From: Oikopleura dioica
Lineage: Eukaryota > Chordata > Appendicularia > Copelata > Oikopleuridae
Direction of reading: 5' to 3'
DNA length: 64,000 bases
Assembly: GCA_907165135.1 (NCBI GenBank)
Contig: OU015568.1
Coordinates: 2,054,501 to 2,118,500 of the forward strand
The position numbers were made by a program, and so were the translations under genes. This document shows, piece after piece, positions 27,169 through 37,105 of this stretch. The notes under the pieces are model-generated. The model did no database searches, was not told where the DNA came from, and saw only the letters and a list, made by a program, of their open reading frames with translations. How positions within the stretch are numbered: position 1 is the stretch's first letter; every line of letters begins with the position of its first letter.

Positions 27169-27250
27169 GACTGGATGGCCGAGCGGTCTAAGGCGTTGGA
27201 TTAAGGCTCCAATCTCTTCGGGGGCGTGGGTTCGAATCCCACTTCAGTCA
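27169..27250 (+). tRNA. tRNA-Leu (anticodon AAG)
   Basis: An 82-nt cloverleaf with a long variable arm. The acceptor stem pairs GACTGGA with TTCAGTC, including one G-U pair. The D arm is GGCCGAGCGGTC, the anticodon stem-loop TTGGA-TTAAGGC-TCCAA gives AAG, the variable arm is TCTCTTCGGGGGC, and the T arm GTGGG-TTCGAAT-CCCAC carries an intact B box. It has no intron. A T-run (CTTTTGATTTTTT) follows as a Pol III stop. Confidence 0.95.
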
Positions 27251-27426
27251 AACTTTTGATTTTTTCAATATCGAACATGCTTGTTTTCTTCAAATCTAGA
27301 TGATGAACTTTGACTTTCACATTCAATTATACTTGAGCATAAATGGAGCATGAATAATTTCGATACATTTGTTCGGAGAGAGGTTTATTCTATCTTGCTA
27401 ACATCAAAGCCCATTTCAAGGAGAAA

Positions 27427-27682
27427 ATGAAGTTCTTCAGTACACTCATTATTCTTTTTGCTGTCTTCAACGCGCTAAGAGCTAGAGAGATGCTGGACGA
27501 CTATCTAAGGAACTGCTCTTGAGGAAAAATCGCCTCTTAGGCTTCGAAAGTGAGCATTGTTGAGTGATAAAATGGCCCGACGGGAGAACTACCAGATTTA
27601 TTGGTTGAATTCGTTGAGAAATGGTCCGATGGTTGAGTACGTCAAGACTTACTACGGACACAAGCTCCCTTCGACTATTTGA
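27427..27682 (+). CDS. Small secreted protein, family member 1
   Basis: Signal peptide MKFFSTLIILFAVFNALR, then EMLDDYL and, after a gap, MARRENYQIYWLNSLRNGPM followed by VEYVKTYYGH. The direct frame stops after NCS. Joining CTA AG|GAACTG to GTTGAG|T GAT, a 55-nt GA-AG intron, restores the frame and the family motif. No GT donor exists in a useful place. It is either a working gene with a non-canonical intron or a recently broken copy. The neighbour at 27838 has the same motifs without any intron. Confidence 0.55.
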
Positions 27683-27837
27683 TAATTTGAATAAATTTGC
27701 GTTTGCAAAAGTTGACTTGTCGGTAAAAATTGATTGAGCAGTTTTATGAATCCGATTTGAATCCGATTCGAGCCCCATTTGAATATTAAAATGGCGGTAA
27801 AAGTGATTGACTCTTTCTCCTTTCGGTTTAATCGAAA

Positions 27838-28122
27838 ATGATCATATTTTCCTTCCTGACGCTTCTTTTCTTACCCGTCAACGCTGGAGAAAGTGCTAAA
27901 GAGATGCTTCAAGACTACCTCAGGAATTTTGCCTTGCAAAAGAGCTTCTATTCTAGTATTTTAAGAGCTCCATGTTTAGCGAAAAAAAGTTATAGAGAAG
28001 ATATTCTTAACAACTACCAAGATCATTTTTTGTCATCTCTCCAGCATGGTCCGATGGTTGACTATGTCAAAACCTATTACAGTCATCGACTTCCTTGGGG
28101 AATGAAAAATCCACTTCAATAA
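27838..28122 (+). CDS. Small secreted protein, family member 2
   Basis: An uninterrupted 94-residue frame: signal peptide MIIFSFLTLLFLPVNAG, then AKEMLQDYLRNFALQK, a basic middle part and the family signature QHGPMVDYVKTYYSHRLPWG. Only one cysteine is present, so it is not a knottin-type peptide. It sits in a head-to-tail cluster with 27427, 28268 and 28894 and is the cleanest reference copy. I know no family it belongs to. Confidence 0.7.
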   Translation: MIIFSFLTLLFLPVNAGESAKEMLQDYLRNFALQKSFYSSILRAPCLAKKSYREDILNNYQDHFLSSLQHGPMVDYVKTYYSHRLPWGMKNPLQ

Positions 28123-28267
28123 GTTTACGTCATTCAGTCAGCTCTCCAAATAAATAATTATGAAAAAATATGGCTTGTCTGCAACGAAAATTAATGCCAA
28201 GTTTTCCGAAGGCAAAAACGCAAAATCTGCTTAAGAAAAGCGGACTTAAAAAGTGAACTCACAAACC

Positions 28268-28680
28268 ATGCAGATGAGGATTCTGATCATTTTTATTGTT
28301 GCATTACATGGGCATCCTCCTGGATTTCATCCAGAGGGAGACCATGCTAAGGAATCCTTGCGTGAATTTTTCAGGTATTTTCTTATGACAATAATGAGGT
28401 CTTTTTGAACATTTTCTTTATAGAAAACCCGAAATATATGAAGCAAAGGAGTCACTAGAAGATCTTATCAGGTAATGAAATAATCTCGTTATAAGTTTCA
28501 ATCTTTTATAGGCGTCGAAAAGAAGAGGATAATAATGGTCTTAGACGAACTATGAAAATTATTATGAGGGAAAAAATCCGACGAAAACTTATAGGGAAAT
28601 TGGTTTTACTAAGCCAAATGCATATCAAAAATAATCCCTACATGGCTGAGTACGTTAAACTTCATGAATTTCACCATTGA
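28268..28680 (+). CDS. Small secreted protein, family member 3
   Basis: Three exons with two GT-AG introns (TTCAG|GTATTT..TTTATAG and ATCAG|GTAATG..TTTATAG). Signal MRILIIFIVALHGHPP, then AKESLREFFR, ESLEDLIRRRKEEDNN, a strongly basic helix and NNPYMAEYVKLHEFHH. NNPYMAEYVK corresponds to NGPMVEYVK in its neighbours, so it is a diverged member with extra introns. Two ATGs are possible (28268 and 28274). Confidence 0.65.
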
Positions 28681-28893
28681 TCAAATAAAAAAGAAAACAG
28701 AGGGAGATGAAAATCATTTTTAATTAAATATTCAACATGTGACAGAGCCGATATAGAATCTTCTCTACGGTTTGATCATCAAACTTCGATGATATACCGG
28801 GTGGCATGAACTTGATTGAATTAAAATCTTGCTCAATATTTAAATCGACAGTATAACTCGACAATCTCGCTTGAAAATCTACCGTATTCGAAA

Positions 28894-29178
28894 ATGATCA
28901 TTCTTAAACTTAATATCCTGGCATTCTTTTTCTTTGCCGTTCATACTGACTCTGAACCCCTAATCGATGAGTACAAAGCTAAAGAAATCTTGATGAGTAT
29001 CTCAGGAAGTGCTTCAGAGCTATAATTTAGTTTCGAAAAAACTCAAAATTCAGCAAGTTCAAGATACAAAAAGGAGTCCAAAAAATATTTTCTATTCTTT
29101 TTGGCATCAATGAACAATGGTCCGATGGTAGAATATGTCAAAACATACTACGATTTCAATCCAAAATTGGACACTTAA
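28894..29178 (+). CDS. Small secreted protein, family member 4
   Basis: Signal MIILKLNILAFFFFAVHT, then an acidic segment. A 45-nt GT-AG intron (GGA A|GTGCTTCAG..AATTCAG|CA) joins to SSRYKKESKKYFLFFLASM and NNGPMVEYVKTYYDFNPKLD. The retained motif at the C-terminal end suggests this is the functional core of the family. The DNA just before the intron would read DEYLRKCF in another frame, matching the family better, so a small frameshift near 28990 is possible. Confidence 0.55.
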
Positions 29179-29742
29179 AATTTGATGCTTCGAAATAAAT
29201 AACTGAACTAAAATTATTCAATTTGCAGAAACTGGTCAGACAGGAGGTCATAAATACTCAAAAGTTGCTGTCATAAAGGAAGCCTCTCGAGCAGATGCTC
29301 AGAGGGTTCAAGGTCCAGACATCCCCTCGAGCTCGGCCTCGACAATCTCCTTCAAAATTGCTCAATTAATTTCCTTCCGAAAGAAACAGACAAAGAGAAA
29401 CAAGCAAAGGAGAGCAAGATTTGATTTCAAAAAAACAAATTTATTTAAAAAATAAACACCCGTGTCAAAATCGTTAAATGAAAGGGTTTAAAAGATTACA
29501 GCGAGCTTTGTCTGACCTTGTTCGTATCTGGGTAAAATGCCAAATCATACGAGGTGATAAGGCAGGGGAGATGATCCCACGCTGCGCTGAGTCAAGGGAA
29601 GCAGAATTTTTAACAGTGGAAGTCCTTTTTTTGAGAGATTCGAGTGAATAAAGGAAGGAATGTATGTTCTAGTCATAAGTAAAATCATCCAAAAGAAGTA
29701 ACCTAAAATCTTGAAATCAATAAGAGTCAAAAGAAACCAAAA
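29179..29742. other. Intergenic, no gene seen
   Basis: 3' end of the small secreted cluster and promoter region of the claudin-like gene. No frame with splice continuity or a domain was found. Confidence 0.35.
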
Positions 29743-30596
29743 ATGGTGAAATATTCAGAAGTTCCGATGGGCGACAAATCCGACCTTGATCGTCTGACAG
29801 ACGGCCAGGAAGGCAGAGAAATCATCATCGTCGCAACTTGGCTCCGGCCGACGAAGCTTATCGGACTTATCGACCTCTTTCTAGCCCTTATTTGCTACTT
29901 GGTCGCAGAAATTTTACGGTATCGCTTCCTTCTCAAAACTTGACGATCACTTATTCTACAAGATCCTGGGTACACCCTATCTCCGACGATCAAAGAGACT
30001 TCTACTACCAAGGCCTTTGGCAAATTTGCTCTGTTCCAGACCAGCTCTTAAATCAATGCACCGTTGACCCAGAATCTTGTGAAGAAATCGAAGCTGAATG
30101 CGCAACATACAACTCTGGTAGAAATTGAAATCCCTAAATCATCCTCAATCTGTTCTCAGCATACGGACTTTGGACAAGAATAATCTTCACGCTTTGTTTC
30201 TTGGTTTCATTCGTCTCTTTCATCGCTGGAATCATTGCGTACTCGAATAGAGAGCGAAGAGATTGGTACAAATACCTCGGGTTCGAACAATTCTAGAGGC
30301 AACTTTCAATGTTTACTTTTTCAGGTGGATTTTGGTCGTGACATCTTTGTTTGTGCTCATTTCCCTGACGATTTTCCCGTCCGGTTTTATCCGAAATTTC
30401 CCATTTTACACAAAATGGTTCTTTGGCCTTGGCTACGGATTTGGCTGGGCAGCTCTTTGCCTCACGGTTCTCAATTCTTTTGTTTTTCTTTCGTTATACT
30501 TTTGCTTTCTAGCTTCTTGCTGGCGTTCTTTTCATCCTTGGCCACGGTCAAAACAAGAAGAAACGATTCGTCGCAGAGAAACGCATTCGAATTTGA
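29743..30596 (+). CDS. Claudin/PMP22-like tetraspan membrane protein
   Basis: Five exons with introns of 42-46 nt, all GT-AG. Four membrane segments are visible: LIGLIDLFLALICYLVAEIL, IIFTLCFLVSFVSFIAGIIA, WILVVTSLFVLISLTIF and LCLTLLAGVLFILG. The first extracellular loop carries the family signature: a Gly-Leu-Trp (FYYQGLWQICS) followed by further cysteines (LLNQCTVDPESC). The tail is basic (NKKKRFVAEKRIRI). Length (about 215 residues) and topology fit claudins. The last intron (CTCACG|GTTCTC..TTTCTAG|CTT) was chosen because it gives a continuous fourth membrane helix and a clean stop. It converges on the F-BAR gene. Confidence 0.75.
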
Positions 30597-30809
30597 AAAG
30601 AATCAAGAAGAAAAAACTCGACTCGTTTTCTGCGAAAATATATATTTGCGATAATTCCATATGTACACCGTACAAGGCATGTCTTTTTCTTCATTATTTC
30701 TTTGAAGGGTCGAATTCTTCTTTTTGCGGAATCTTTGGCTTTATCGCATTTGCTTTTTCCGTCGTTTCGCTAAAATGGTTCTGATAAAAAAAGTCGAGAA
30801 AGGGCGTTT

Positions 30810-32048
30810 TTACTTGATTTCTTTGTTGATATCAGCATTGACAATCATCAAATTGATTGTATCGTACGCTTCTTTCAAAGAATCAGCATCGCTTTGCGAG
30901 AACTCGACCGATTTTATGTATTCGTTCCAGATTGTCTAGAGGAGTCAAAAAAATTATCAGCGTTTAAATGTTACCTTGACGAATTCAAGACGTTTTTCCT
31001 CAAGAGCTCTGAGTTTTTCAACCGCTTCTTTGACTTTCTGGCAGACTTCTGGGTGCTGAGCTGGAAGTGCTGCTAGAGCGGCTTCGTATTCTTCCAGTTT
31101 CGCATCTCGAGCAGCCTCTTTAGTGGCTTGTTCTTGGACAAGTTGTTGCATTTTTGCGAGTCAGGTGCATATTTTGCCTTTCCAGCGACGACTTCTGATT
31201 CTGCAAGAATGGCGCTTTTGCAGAGGCTAAAAATTTTAAGCTAGGGAAAGGATTTCACAAATAAGAGTACCTATGATATTCATTCTTCAAAGTTGTGACC
31301 TTGTGAATGCTTTCGTTCCAGGGACCAGTCGCGTCTTGAAGCATCTTTTCGAGCTCTTCTCCTTCCTAAAGAATTGTTTTACTTTTTCACCCCCTTGAAT
31401 ATTTCAGATTGAACCTTTGTTCCAGAAGATAGAAGACCCTTCGAATGATAATTAAGCGCTTTCCATTCTGTGACTTTTGCAGCATTAGTCTGCAGATTCG
31501 CCTGTCGTCGTTTATGGATAGTCGCTTGTGCATCGGCTTCCGTCGTCAAAGCTCTTAAATCAACTCTAGGATGTCTAGGACTCGCCCTGACTACCTGAAA
31601 ACTTTCGCGAGCTCCTCATTCGTCCCTGGGTGTTTGGCCATATTTGAGTTCCACTGATTTTCCCATGATTTCAATCTCTTTGCATAATCAGCTTCGATTT
31701 CTGCTCTTGTGTTCAAGAATTTAATGAGTCCGTCGACGAATTTCTCCGCATTGTCAACTCGTTGGGCGATTTGCTTTGATGCGTTGGGGTGATATGGGTT
31801 AAGTTCTTTAGGTTTTTCGGGTTCAGGTGCTTTTTTGGTTGATTTTGCTTTTGGATCTTCCACATTCTGAAATAAATTTCAAAATTTTTTCGAAAGAGGA
31901 GGTGGCTCGAATCGACAAAAATTGCCATAATTTTTTCGAAAATCTTGGTCGAATTCCAGACCAATCAGATTTCGGCATTCGGTCGGCAGGCCAATCAGAT
32001 TTCAGGAAAAATCTTACAGACCTCTACTTTCGAATTATTGCATCCCAT
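30810..32048 (-). CDS. Syndapin/PACSIN-type F-BAR protein with N-terminal acylation motif, no SH3
   Basis: The likely start is MGCNNSKVE, a textbook N-myristoylation plus palmitoylation motif, spliced in phase 0 (GAG|GTCTGT..TTTCAG|AAT) to NVEDPKAKSTKKAPEPEKP. An F-BAR domain follows: QIAQRVDNAEKFVDGLIKFL, EADYAKRLKSWENQW, TTEADAQATIHKRRQANLQ, then a coiled coil with LEEKRLEFVKVTFK. These align with PACSIN (EKAYAQQL..W, EEKRLRFFREVLLE). The frame stops after NADINKEIK, with no SH3 domain; a donor overlapping that stop could add about 15 basic residues. Role inferred: curved-membrane binding with lipid anchoring replacing SH3-based recruitment. Confidence 0.7.
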
Positions 32049-32323
32049 TGTACCGCGCTTTCTCTATCAATTCCTGCTCTTCAAGTATATCTGGTCTTTT
32101 TGTCAGAATAATCTGCCTGTATAAACGCCTGCGTTTCCATGGTGTCTCCTTCTGCAAATAGAATAAATATCAGCATCAAGCATTTCGAATTCATTATTTG
32201 ATAAAGTCCTTATCAAAACAGTCTCCTTGTTTAGACTCTGTTAATAACTGATGCTTGATTGAGCTACTGTAACCTTAAAAAGTCATGATTATTTATTGAG
32301 ATCATCGATCAAAGAGGTTTCTT

Positions 32324-34269
32324 TCAAACAGATACGAAAAACTTTCTATCATAGCACCAGTAGGCGTAAATTGTCCAAAGAAAAGGTCCCATGAATGCCA
32401 TTAGCATTTCTTCGCTGTGGCTCTGGTACTTAGGGTTCCAGGTGAAGGGGATACGATAGCCAGCGATGATGTGAAGCAGATAGATGAGGATTGAGTTCAT
32501 TCCGACAAAATAGCATGGCGCTCCGTCCCACCAGTCTCTAACATCTAGAATAAGCAGATGAAGCAGTGTTTTCTATGACAAAATTACCAATAATGAAGTA
32601 AAGGAAGGCCAAAAGCAGGAATGCCATGCTAGAAAGCACGAAAACAAACGAAACACTCCACAAATTCTTATTTATCGGAACAATCGCTTCAGCAATTTTT
32701 CCATACCTTAAGAAAATAAAAAAATTTTTCGATAAAAATGAACCTCTCGTCATATTCAAGACCAATTGTAGCGAGCAGCATCCCCGCGATTCCGTAGACA
32801 AAAGCGAGTCCAAGAAGATGAATAATAATCTTTTTCGGCTCCTTGAATATATCGAAGCATTTTCCTGCCTGGAGACCAAGATACACCATGAAAATAGAAG
32901 TCAATGTCCCAAGAATGCCTTCGGGATCGTAAGGAATGCCATTCGGCTCGTCATCGAAGCGGTAGTAAACGTTATAAGCAGTCGGCCAGTTGTATAAGTG
33001 CTTTTCCCCGAGAAGTTTTCTGTCGATGTACCCAGCTGCGCCGCCAATGCAATCATAGTATTTGCCATTCTCGGACAAACCTCCAGGACCAGTATACCCA
33101 GTTGGACAGTTTGGGACAGGAAGCAAATAGGTGACGGAAAGAAAGGTGCCGAGAATGCACCAGTTGATCAGATGTTCGGGGAAATAGAGCTTTGAGCAGG
33201 TAAAAGAAGTTTTTTTCAAATAGTTTTTTGATAAAAAATGAAATCAAAATTTCTTTAACCCATCCCTTGAATTGTCCAAAGGTAGTTGTTGGTTCCTCAT
33301 CTGGATGAACAATCACCAATAAATGAATAATCGCAACGACGAAGTACGAGAACCCAATCCTCTGCAAAACCCCCGGAAATCGAAAGTACTCCCAGGACTC
33401 ATTCCCGCCAATGGTGATCATTCCCAACCCAATGAGTTTGACAGATCGGACGAGAATTTCATAGCTGATTTCTGTCTTGGAAACGCCTCGTTTAATCCTT
33501 GATAGAAGCGCGATTCGGATCGAGACGCCGGACATGAACAAAAACCAAGGCATGACCAAGTCAGCGAGAGTGAGTCCGTTCCAGGGTACATGTTCCATGA
33601 ACCAGTATTCTTAGGCTTACCGGACTTAATTTCGGCCCATTTTTCTAACTTAGTTGGAGGGTCATAAGATACAGTTTTAGAAAGCCCAGAAACTGGGCTT
33701 TCATTTGGGCACCATATAAAGGGGTTTGGGTTATGCCCGCAAGGCAATCCATGGGACCTGAAAGTTCTAAACCGCCTTCGAAAAATAGTTTTAAGTGTTC
33801 TAGTGCCAATTTTGGAACTTTAGGTCCCATGAATTGGCTTGCGGGCATGATCCAGACCCCTTATATGGTGCCCAAATGAAAGCCCAGTTTCTGGGCTTCT
33901 TAAAACTGTATCATATGACCCTCCAACTAAGTTAGAAAAATGGGCCGAAATTTAGTCCGGTAAGCCTAAGTATTCTCCACCGCCATAGTTGACGAATATC
34001 ATGATGATCAACGACAACCCTCTCAAAGTATCCAAAGACTTGTACCGCTTCTTTTTCGCTGGCGCGGGAGCTGGTGTAGGCGCGACTTTTTCTTCCTCAG
34101 TTTTTTCATTGTTTTCATTATCGGCATATGGATTTTGAGCATCTTCACTGATTTCTTCGGCAGAAGTTGCTCTTCGTCGACGGATGTTGTACCAAATGAG
34201 ATAGATTGAAAATGGGATGAAGACAACAAGGACTTTTTTTGTCTTTTTATTTTCAGTGACTCGAGTACT
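32324..34269 (-). CDS. HGSNAT: Heparan-alpha-glucosaminide N-acetyltransferase-like membrane enzyme
   Basis: In the lysosome HGSNAT acetylates terminal glucosamine of heparan sulfate using acetyl-CoA. Seen here: a membrane helix VLVVFIPFSIYLIWY, an acidic/Pro-Ala linker, then YKSLDTLRGLSLIIMIFVNY, GGGEYW, FMEHVPWNGLTLADLVMPWF with the conserved His, VLQRIGFSYFVVAIIHLL, NCPTGYTGPGGL, DPEGILGTLTSIFMVYLG, PINKNLWSVSFVFVLSSMAF and a final exon ending YDRKFFVSV. The N-terminal exon(s) beyond 34269 are unresolved, so the 5' end is partial. A 357-bp MITE (33612-33968) lies inside the codons for GGGEYW. Unless spliced out, it breaks the gene. Confidence 0.85.
33612..33968. mobile_element. MITE with 8-bp target site duplication inside HGSNAT coding sequence
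   Basis: The element is flanked by AGTATTCT on both sides (33604-33611 and 33969-33976). It starts TAGGCTTACCGGACT and ends with its inverse. The two halves are inverted copies of about 165 bp with roughly 90% identity (for example CTAACTTAGTTGGAGGGTCA and GAAACTGGGCTTTCATTTGG in both arms). An 8-bp duplication and non-coding foldback structure fit a hAT-type non-autonomous element. Removing the element and one duplication restores the HGSNAT frame exactly. Confidence 0.9.
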
Positions 34270-34402
34270 CTGTTATTCACCTCTATCAGATATTTATAGC
34301 GCTTGAGTTGTGGGCTTACAGCACTAAATGTAAAGTGCGAAATTCATACTTGAATCGTTGTTCTGTAATAAATCATAAATTGGCTTCCAAGAGCGCACCA
34401 AG

Positions 34403-34409
34403 TATAAAA
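34403..34409 (+). promoter_or_regulatory. TATA box of the 34445 gene
   Basis: TATAAAA lies 42 nt before the ATG at 34445. The paralog at 34890 has TATAAAA 48 nt before its ATG. This argues for 34445 rather than the upstream in-frame ATG at 34412, which would lie before the expected start of transcription. Confidence 0.65.
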
Positions 34410-34444
34410 AGATGATCGCGTCAAATTTTGATATCCAACTCGAG

Positions 34445-34654
34445 ATGAAATTAGTACTTCTCTATTTCCTAGCGGTTACTTTTTCAGTTCGACTGATCGG
34501 GCGGCCAAATGCTTATGTTTTGAACCTGTTCTACAACGAGTGCATTCAAGCGTCAAACCATCACCAACAGATCCCGCTTGATGATTTTGAAACATTGGAA
34601 TCGATCGAGAACTTTTGTAGGTCTCTCTTCTTGAATTACAAGTTGAGAAAGTAA
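34445..34654 (+). CDS. Small secreted protein, tandem pair member A
   Basis: Signal MKLVLLYFLAVTFSVRLIG, then AYVLNLFYNECIQASNHHQQ, IPLDDFETLESIENFCRSLF and a basic end NYKLRK. Single exon as read. Two cysteines (NEC and NFC) match those of the next gene (NDC and NLC), so they may form a disulfide. Divergent from the HGSNAT gene with a shared short upstream region. Function unknown. Confidence 0.65.
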   Translation: MKLVLLYFLAVTFSVRLIGRPNAYVLNLFYNECIQASNHHQQIPLDDFETLESIENFCRSLFLNYKLRK

Positions 34655-34841
34655 AGCATTTATCTGCCAAAAAAAATATATTTTTAAAAACCTTACTGCC
34701 ATGATTCCTGAATATTATGCTCGTTGAACTTCAACGGAAGCCATGAATAACAGCCGTTTTCAGCATTTGTCTTGAGAGGTTCGGACACTTGACTAGACTG
34801 ACATTCCTACATTATGTAGGGGCTCAAAAGTGATCATCGAG

Positions 34842-34848
34842 TATAAAA
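34842..34848 (+). promoter_or_regulatory. TATA box of the 34890 gene
   Basis: TATAAAA lies 48 nt before the ATG at 34890. It overlaps the first codons of a longer in-frame reading from 34830, which makes that longer start unlikely. Confidence 0.65.
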
Positions 34849-34889
34849 TGAGAGTTGACCGTCGTGTCGGTATCAGTTTCAATCGCAAA

Positions 34890-35242
34890 ATGAAACCTCT
34901 ACTTGCCTTTTTGTGCTTTTTTCCTTTTGTCCTTTCGATGGGACTCAAAGATCAACCAAGTGTTTACGAAATGAGCTCGTTTTACAACGATTGCATTCGA
35001 AGAGCAAAACACCAGCAACAAATCTCACTTGAAGATTTTACTCTGGAAGACATCGAGAATCTTTGTGGCGCTGTTTTCGCGACATATTTTAATGACAACC
35101 CAAAAAGGTTCATTATTTTCCAAAAATAATTATTATTGGTTTCTTTAGCCTGCCGGAACTTATGGACGACTTTGACAACACATTTCATCATGAACGCGAT
35201 TCGACCATTGATTTTGGATTCATGGGAAATTTTCTCAAATAA
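34890..35242 (+). CDS. Small secreted protein, tandem pair member B
   Basis: Signal MKPLLAFLCFFPFVLSMG, then VYEMSSFYNDCIRRAKHQQQ and ISLEDFTLEDIENLCGAVFA. The motif order FYN(D/E)CI..H.QQI.L(D/E)DF..(I)EN(F/L)C is shared with 34445-34654. A 42-nt GT-AG intron (AAAAG|GTTCAT..CTTTAG|C) adds an acidic second exon, SLPELMDDFDNTFHHERD, ending GNFLK. Member A lacks this exon or has lost it. Function unknown. Confidence 0.65.
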
Positions 35243-35261
35243 AGATATCAAAAACATAAAA

Positions 35262-35726
35262 TTATAAAGACATTCCTAGAGTGTAAACTGGATAAAGATA
35301 GACGGCCGGGCTTCTTCCCTCTTTCCATTGCCGGATCTTCTCCTTCCCATCTTTTTCGAAAACGTACCAACCACCTTCTTTGAAGCTAATGAACCCTGTC
35401 TTGAAATCTGGTTTCGTTTCGTCATCGTATTCCATATCCACCACGCTTTCGTCGGCCATAGCGAATCTCACAGGCCAGCGCATGTCCATTTCTGCCTCCA
35501 TTGGAGCAGTTAAATCCGTTCCGTTTTCGTCAGAAGGATCGAACTTTAGCTCCGACCAGAGGCATTTGTAGCACTCTCGTTGGTGGTAGAAAATTTTTTT
35601 GCCCTCCAAATCAGCTTTTTCGATAAAGATCCAAGACGTGTCCATAAGTACTCTTCTTCCATTAAGAGTTTCTTTGAACGCCAAAGCATTGGGAAGAGAG
35701 ATGAAAAATATGATAAAATTCAGCAT
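35262..35726 (-). CDS. Secreted single-exon protein of unknown function
   Basis: A 154-residue frame with signal MLNFIIFFISLPNALA. The mature part is rich in aromatic and acidic residues, with one Cys-x-x-Cys (ECYKCLWSEL), a potential N-glycosylation site NGT and repeated strand-like segments (WPVRFAMADESVV, GFISFKEGGWYVFEKDGKEK). It looks like a beta-rich extracellular domain, but I do not recognise a family. It converges on the 34890 gene, with 20 bp between stop codons. Confidence 0.65.
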   Translation of the reverse strand: MLNFIIFFISLPNALAFKETLNGRRVLMDTSWIFIEKADLEGKKIFYHQRECYKCLWSELKFDPSDENGTDLTAPMEAEMDMRWPVRFAMADESVVDMEYDDETKPDFKTGFISFKEGGWYVFEKDGKEKIRQWKEGRSPAVYLYPVYTLGMSL

Positions 35727-37105
35727 GGTTGAACTTCTCTACTTGAAATTCCGTAAACATGGGAGTCGTGTTTGATGACATCGGCAAATATTGACTTGAG
35801 AACTGCAAGTGGTATTTTCTGTATTTATTGAATTTCAAGCATTAGCAGTTAAGAATTGTTAGGCTTTCGAATGAGATTTTATCATCTTAAAATATCTTCA
35901 GCGATTTTGTAAATAAGGGTCTCATTATGTTAATCAAGCTCCTTTATGAACAGCTGTGGACTTTTTTTTTTCATAGAATGATGCTTCTGATTGATTGAAA
36001 AATTCCCGAAAAGTGAAAAAAGCCACAACTTCGTGGTTGGAAACCTTGCGCCGAAAACCACCACCAGCTGCGGCGCCCCCTCTTTGTTCCTTTTGAAACG
36101 AAGCAGTTTTTTTGCTACTCCACGTTTGCCAAAATTAAAAGATCCTCAAAATAGTCCTCGAGATCGTAATTACGAAATTGAACGGTAATCGCTTCCGTGT
36201 TCGCAAAAATAATTGGCGCCACTGAATCCAATCAACGCGGCACCAGGCGCCGGGTCACAAATCAGCCCCGAGCACAATCAGCTCCACCAACTCAGCACTA
36301 AATTTAACCAAAAAATATAACTACACCTTGACTTTGCGCCACCGCAAAATCAACCGCTAGCGGAAAAACATCATCATAATCAGTTAACTTTAGCTATTCA
36401 CGACGATTTTTTATTGAAAATAGAAAAATATGCAAAATCCAATTACTATACAAAAAAAGTAAAAAGGAAAAATTTTTATCTGAAAGGCGGAACACTAAAT
36501 TATAAAGTAATATTTAATTAAAAAATAATTTTTTAACATAAAATATTAAATTATCAAAAAAAAATAATTTGCTAAAATCGGAAAGCTTGGTTCAATTTTA
36601 ACTAAATAAAATATAATAAATAATATAATAATCATATAATAATATAAATTTTAAAAGGATGATCAGTTAAAGAATTGATCAAGAGAAAATTGCTTTTGAT
36701 TTTGAATAATTGATGATATTTTTTTTTGAAAAATGAAATTTTTCACCGAAGCAAACCACTTATGCAAATCACAAAATCTGCTGAGTGGTAAAGTCAAGTT
36801 CAAGTCTCAAGGGCGCCGCAGGGTGCCCAGCTTCTTATCGGTGTGCCGGGTGCTCCGGTCTGTGTTTTGCGTTGTATTTTCGAGTGGAAGTTATTCGGTG
36901 GAGGCACCACAACGACACGCACCACCACCGCGGAAAAACGAGCCAGTTGTCAGTCAGGTAGAGAAAGATTCACCGCAAAGCCCAGAAACACGACGAGATA
37001 GAAAACGCGGATAGAAATTAAATCACTTAACTCCGGTTTTCAGCACAGAAACAGTCACAGCCAGAGAATACTCAGAACACGAAGAGACTTTCACACTTGT
37101 AGATT
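35727..37105. other. Intergenic, AT-rich, no gene seen
   Basis: Includes a GC-richer patch at 36040-36300 with two GGCGCC sites and CCAATCA-type boxes, then an almost pure A/T tract at about 36420-36730. It probably holds promoter elements of the flanking secreted gene (-) and profilin (+). No supported coding exon was found. Confidence 0.35.
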
